Below, one piece after another: positions 13,488-16,658 of a stretch of 16,658 bases of DNA. Below the pieces are notes generated by a model. It made no database searches and was not told where the DNA came from. It saw nothing but the letters and a program-made list of their open reading frames with translations. The position numbers and the translations under genes were made by a program. Origin of the DNA: Prevotella sp. UBA1705 (lineage in GTDB: Bacteria; Bacteroidota; Bacteroidia; Bacteroidales; Bacteroidaceae); the NCBI GenBank assembly GCA_002317385.1, contig DCJH01000067.1:1-16658 (forward strand), read 5' to 3'. Positions within the stretch are counted from its first letter, which is position 1. Every line of letters begins with the position of its first letter.

Positions 13488-14849
13488 TTACACGGTGGGC
13501 ACGCCTTTAAGATAGCCTGCAATCTCTTCGTCGGTGACGTTATAGTTGGTCAGGTCGCCATTGATGAAGCTGTTGTACGACGGCATATCGATAAGTCCGT
13601 GGCCCGAAAGGTTGAACAGAATCACCGGTGCCTTGCCCTCCTCCTTGGCTTTATTGGCCTCGCGGATGGTGGCGGCGATGGCGTGGCAGCTCTCCGGGGC
13701 GGGGATAATACCCTCTGTCTGGGCAAAGAGCATGCCCGCGGCGAAGGTCTCCAACTGCGGAATGTCTACGCCGTGCATATATCCGTCTTTGATGAGTTGG
13801 GAGATAATCATGCCCGCTCCGTGGTAGCGCAGACCGCCGGCATGTATGTTAGCCGGTTTGAAGTCGTGCCCAAGGGTGTACATGGGCAGCAGCGGCGTGT
13901 AGCCAGCTTCATCTCCATAGTCGTATTCAAACTTGCCTCGGGTGAGCTTCGGGCAGCTGTTGGGCTCGGCTGCAATAAACTCTGTGTCCTTGTGCGTGCC
14001 GTCGAAGATGTGGCGCATGAACGGGAAGGCAATGCCCGCAAAGTTGGATCCGCCGCCGAAACAGGCAATCACCTTGTCGGGATACTCCCCAGCCATCTCC
14101 ATTTGCTTCTCTGCTTCCAGTCCGATGATGGTCTGATGGAGGGCCACATGGTTCAAGACCGAGCCCAGAGTGTACTTGCATCCCGGGGTGGTGGTGGCCA
14201 GTTCGATGGCCTCAGAGATAGCCGTGCCCAGCGAACCGGGGTGATGCGGGTCGTGGGTAATGAGGTTCTTGCCGGCCCGGGTCGACATCGAGGGAGAGCC
14301 TTCTACCGTTGCCCCGAAGGTGCGCATAATCATAGAGCGGTAGGGTTTCTGCTGCAACGTGATCTTAACCTGGTACACTGCAGCCTCCAGTCCGTAGAGT
14401 TTGGCGGCGTAGGAGAGGGCGGCGCCCCACTGTCCGGCACCGGTTTCGGTGGTGACATTGGTCACACCTTCCTGCTTGCAGTAGTAGCATTGGGGAATAG
14501 CAGAGTTTACTTTGTGAGAGCCGAGGGGGTTGGTCGACTCGTTTTTGAAGTAGATATGGGCAGGAGTATCCAGTGCTTGCTCTAAGGCGTAGGCCCTGAC
14601 GAGCGGCGTGGAGCGGTAGAACGAATACTTGTCGAGCACTTCTTCGGGTATGTCTATCCATTTGTGCTCCGTATCCAACTCCTGTTTGGCACACTCTTTA
14701 CTAAATATATGTGCCAGGTCGTCGGCGTTCATCGGCTCCTTTGTGGCTGGATTCAACGGCGGAAGAGGTTTGTTGGGCATCTCGGCCTGAATGTTATACC
14801 ACTGCCTTGGAATCTCGCTTTCATTCAGAATGAATTTCTTCTGTCTCAT
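13488..14849 (-). CDS. trpB: TrpB2-type tryptophan synthase beta chain
   Basis: This 453-residue PLP enzyme would join indole and serine to give tryptophan. The PLP lysine is Lys113 in NPLGSHKVN, the catalytic glutamate region is ETGAGQWG (135-142), and the phosphate cup is FGGGSNF (264-270). The long N-terminal extension, EKPxx-free PLNPATKEP start and ETGAGQWG (not the ETGAGQHG of classic TrpB1) place it in the TrpB2 group. It stands alone, with no trpA beside it, as is common for TrpB2, which often scavenges free indole (family knowledge). ATG 14849 lies 35 bases after a full TTG-N20-TACCTTTG promoter, and the gene shares a bidirectional terminator with the convergent oxidoreductase operon. 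The enzyme family is firm; its role beside a TrpB1 elsewhere is unknown. Confidence 0.92.
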   Translation of the reverse strand: MRQKKFILNESEIPRQWYNIQAEMPNKPLPPLNPATKEPMNADDLAHIFSKECAKQELDTEHKWIDIPEEVLDKYSFYRSTPLVRAYALEQALDTPAHIYFKNESTNPLGSHKVNSAIPQCYYCKQEGVTNVTTETGAGQWGAALSYAAKLYGLEAAVYQVKITLQQKPYRSMIMRTFGATVEGSPSMSTRAGKNLITHDPHHPGSLGTAISEAIELATTTPGCKYTLGSVLNHVALHQTIIGLEAEKQMEMAGEYPDKVIACFGGGSNFAGIAFPFMRHIFDGTHKDTEFIAAEPNSCPKLTRGKFEYDYGDEAGYTPLLPMYTLGHDFKPANIHAGGLRYHGAGMIISQLIKDGYMHGVDIPQLETFAAGMLFAQTEGIIPAPESCHAIAATIREANKAKEEGKAPVILFNLSGHGLIDMPSYNSFINGDLTNYNVTDEEIAGYLKGVPTV

Positions 14850-14883
14850 ATCTTCGTTGCTTTTAGTTTAACTTTAATAGCTG

Positions 14884-14914
14884 CAAAGGTAACAATAAAT
14901 GAACAGAAAGACAA
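14884..14914 (-). promoter_or_regulatory. Bacteroidetes-type promoter of the trpB-like gene
   Basis: On the minus strand TTG (14912-14914), 20 bases, then TACCTTTG (14884-14891), a full TAnnTTTG match. It gives a leader of about 27 bases. I see no tryptophan-rich leader peptide or attenuator. Confidence 0.7.
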
Positions 14915-14933
14915 GAATATGGCGCAAAAAGGA

Positions 14934-14978
14934 AGTGGAAGGAGACTTAAACTTTACAAATATAAGTCTCCTTCCACT
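14934..14978 (-). terminator. Intrinsic terminator of the susD gene
   Basis: AGTGGAAGGAGACTTA (14934-14949) and TAAGTCTCCTTCCACT (14963-14978) form a perfect 16-bp stem with a 13-base loop. On the minus strand the sequence after the stem is TCCTTTTTG. It starts 45 bases beyond the susD stop and 20 bases before the -33 element of the trpB-like gene, so it isolates the two units. Confidence 0.85.
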
Positions 14979-15022
14979 GGTCCTAAGTATTTGGCGGGTA
15001 TGCGACGACTTGCCGGGGATGA

Positions 15023-16642
15023 TCAGTAGCCGTAGTTCTGGGTGAGGTTTCCGTTGAGTTTGAGCACCGTTGTGGGTATGGGGAATACGGTGGTGTAGCC
15101 CGAATCCTCCTTGTCCAACTGCAGGCGGAGGTCGTAAGCCTTATGGAACAGGCCATAGCGCACGAGGTCTTGGCGGCGAGAGCCCTCCCACATGAGTTCG
15201 AGGAGTCGCTCCGAAAGGATGTTGGTCAGTGTGGCGGGGCGCGACGGCATGCCTGCTCTGGCACGCACTGCATTGAGTTCTGCCTGACCGCTCTCGCCAT
15301 TGCGCACGAGGGCTTCGGCCTTCATGAGCAGCACATCGGCATAGCGAAAGAGCACGATGTCGTTGTCTTGCAGTCGTCCGTCGGCATGGGCGGTGCGGTC
15401 AATCTCATATTTCGACATACGTGCGCCGGCCGTTTTCTCAAACTTAGAGCCCGTAAGGTCGAGCGCCATGACCAGCGGACGATAGACGAGCGGCGTGCCA
15501 TTGCCCTGCAGCACCACCTTGCCGTCTACCCGAATGGTATCTGAGAAGAAGTTGATGGCATAGCGCGCGTCGACGCTATCGGTGCCATAGCCGTAGGCAC
15601 GAACGGTGGAAAGCGTGGCCGAGGAGCCGTTTTCGGCATCCATACCGATAGCGGATCCGTGGGCATAGTGGCGCGACCGGAAGAGATAGAGGAACTGATT
15701 TTGATATTTCACCTTGTCCATCGGGATGACAAAGATATTCTCTGCCGATGTCTCGTTGTGCACCTTGAAGTTGTCGGCGTAGCTATTCTCCAGTGCATAG
15801 CCCGCCGCGGCAATCTGGTTGCAGTAGTACGCGCAGGCCTCCCAGGCGTTTAATTCCTGATTGTTGATGCTGAAAAAAAGGTTTTTCCCCGGCGTTCTCT
15901 TACCGTCAGTCCAGTTGTCATCGCTATAGATTTCGGCGTTGAGCATGAGCCGTGCCAGCAGAAACTCAGCCACAGGACGTGTGATTCGCCCATACCAGTT
16001 GCCCTCCAGGTTGCTGTGATGATTGTTCAAGTAGGGCAGACAAGCCTGCAACTCCTCCACAATGTCGCGGAAAACTACGCTCCTTTCGGCCTGTTTCACC
16101 TCGGTAAGTGCCGTTCCATCGGTCTTCACGAGGGGCACACGGCCAAACATATCCATCAGTTCGTAGTAGAAAAGGCACCGCAACGCCGTCACTTCCGCCT
16201 TGTAACTGTTGTACTGGTCGGTGGTGAGCAGGCTGCGATGGCTATCCAGTTGGGCCAGCGAATGGTTGCAGAGCATCACCACTTTGTAGAGATAGTCCCA
16301 CGTGTTGCGTAGAGACACGTCGGCCGCCGTCCACGAATGGAGGTACAGGCTCTGCCAGAATCCGCCGTCATACCAGTCGCCTCCACGGGTGGGGATGATG
16401 GCTTCGTCGGTGGTAAAGGTGTTATAGTCGTACACCCCGCGGTAGGTTCCTTGCAGGCTCTGCGACTCCACCGTCCCACCGATATAGTTGTATAGCGTGG
16501 CCACGGCATTGTTGTAGAGGTTGGATGCGGTGTCGTAGGCCAGGTCTTCGGGCAGCTGACTCTTGGGTGTCTCGTCGAGACAGGCCGAGAACAGCAGCGG
16601 CAAGGCCAAAAGAAAACAATGAATCCTTTGAACTTTGAACAT
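15023..16642 (-). CDS. SusD/RagB-family nutrient-binding outer-membrane lipoprotein
   Basis: SusD-like proteins are surface lipoproteins that cap a TonB-dependent SusC channel and bind glycans or other nutrients. The N-terminus is a lipoprotein signal peptide: basic start (MFKVQR), hydrophobic core (about 9-18), and lipobox FSAC with Cys21 as the lipidated residue. Family marks are the TPR-like helices around RNTWDYLYKVVMLCNHSL and ALRCLFYYELMDMFGRVPLV, then FRYADVLLMKAEAL, LLELMWEGSRRQDLVRYG and the terminal VFPIPTTVLKLNGNLTQNYGY. At 539 residues it is a usual, complete length. The substrate cannot be inferred. Its SusC partner is expected to the right, outside the window. The gene is the last of its operon. 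The ATG at 16642 lies inside a heptamer repeat, so the start deserves checking. Confidence 0.93.
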   Translation of the reverse strand: MFKVQRIHCFLLALPLLFSACLDETPKSQLPEDLAYDTASNLYNNAVATLYNYIGGTVESQSLQGTYRGVYDYNTFTTDEAIIPTRGGDWYDGGFWQSLYLHSWTAADVSLRNTWDYLYKVVMLCNHSLAQLDSHRSLLTTDQYNSYKAEVTALRCLFYYELMDMFGRVPLVKTDGTALTEVKQAERSVVFRDIVEELQACLPYLNNHHSNLEGNWYGRITRPVAEFLLARLMLNAEIYSDDNWTDGKRTPGKNLFFSINNQELNAWEACAYYCNQIAAAGYALENSYADNFKVHNETSAENIFVIPMDKVKYQNQFLYLFRSRHYAHGSAIGMDAENGSSATLSTVRAYGYGTDSVDARYAINFFSDTIRVDGKVVLQGNGTPLVYRPLVMALDLTGSKFEKTAGARMSKYEIDRTAHADGRLQDNDIVLFRYADVLLMKAEALVRNGESGQAELNAVRARAGMPSRPATLTNILSERLLELMWEGSRRQDLVRYGLFHKAYDLRLQLDKEDSGYTTVFPIPTTVLKLNGNLTQNYGY

Positions 16643-16654
16643 TGAACATTGAAC
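16627..16654 (-). repeat. Heptamer tandem repeat across the susD start
   Basis: Four direct 7-base units are present: TTTGAAC at 16627-16633 and 16634-16640, ATTGAAC at 16641-16647 and 16648-16654 (GTTCAAA/GTTCAAT on the minus strand). The susD ATG (16640-16642) is formed at the joint between two units; another ATG, out of frame, is at 16647-16649. Confidence 0.7.
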
Positions 16655-16658
16655 TTTA

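Noticed and set aside
13599..14585. 328-codon open frame on the plus strand
   Set aside because: Antisense to the TrpB2 gene; no recognisable domain.
14919..15029. 36-residue basic peptide starting MAQKGSGRR
   Set aside because: It is the translation of the susD terminator hairpin and overlaps the susD 3' end.

Overview
The window looks like chromosomal DNA from a Bacteroidales bacterium, most likely Prevotella or a close relative. The reasons are: an outer-membrane SusD/RagB-type lipoprotein; Bacteroidetes promoter elements (TTTG or TTG, about 19-20 bases, then TAnnTTTG) before several genes; few Shine-Dalgarno sites and A-rich leaders instead; GC-rich genes beside AT-rich spacers; and a set of central-metabolism genes usual for the order. 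It reads mainly as a core housekeeping region. I see no phage, transposase, integrase, CRISPR array or defence cluster. The genus is inferred, not shown.

Layout. (1) 1-775, plus strand: the C-terminal end of mfd, the transcription-repair coupling factor, cut by the window edge. (2) 776-1695: a long non-coding gap with several repeats. (3) 1696-5400, minus strand: a likely three-gene operon transcribed as monovalent cation:proton antiporter, then SpoU-type rRNA/tRNA 2'-O-methyltransferase, then Nudix hydrolase. (4) 5757-7095, minus strand: tRNA-Arg(CCG) with a clean promoter, followed 41 bases later by pepT (peptidase T), which ends in a terminator. (5) 7435-8016, minus strand: an unrecognised three-helix membrane protein. 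(6) 8352-9389, plus strand: asnA, with its own promoter and a strong downstream hairpin. (7) 9390-10547: a 1.16 kb non-coding gap with repeats. (8) 10548-13389, plus strand: a compact operon of a 59-residue TPR-like protein and the delta, alpha, beta and gamma subunits of a 2-oxoacid:ferredoxin oxidoreductase (Vor/Kor type). (9) A 15-bp bidirectional terminator separates this operon from the convergent gene for a TrpB2-type tryptophan synthase beta chain (13488-14849, minus). (10) 15023-16642, minus strand: a SusD-family lipoprotein with its own terminator; its SusC partner would lie beyond the right edge.

Together, the metabolic genes fit an anaerobe living on peptides and glycans. SusD would help bind and import glycans. 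PepT would release amino acids from tripeptides. The ferredoxin oxidoreductase would interconvert amino-acid-derived 2-oxoacids and acyl-CoA. AsnA and TrpB2 belong to amino-acid synthesis.

The most unusual signals are in the spacers: a degenerate 22-bp tandem repeat family in two places; a GC-rich 35-37 base element placed in the same sense just beyond the terminators of both pepT and asnA; a 19-base-armed inverted repeat; a possible small RNA divergent from tRNA-Arg; serial overlapping hairpins upstream of the oxidoreductase operon; and a heptamer repeat spanning the start codon of susD. I found no convincing new multi-gene system.
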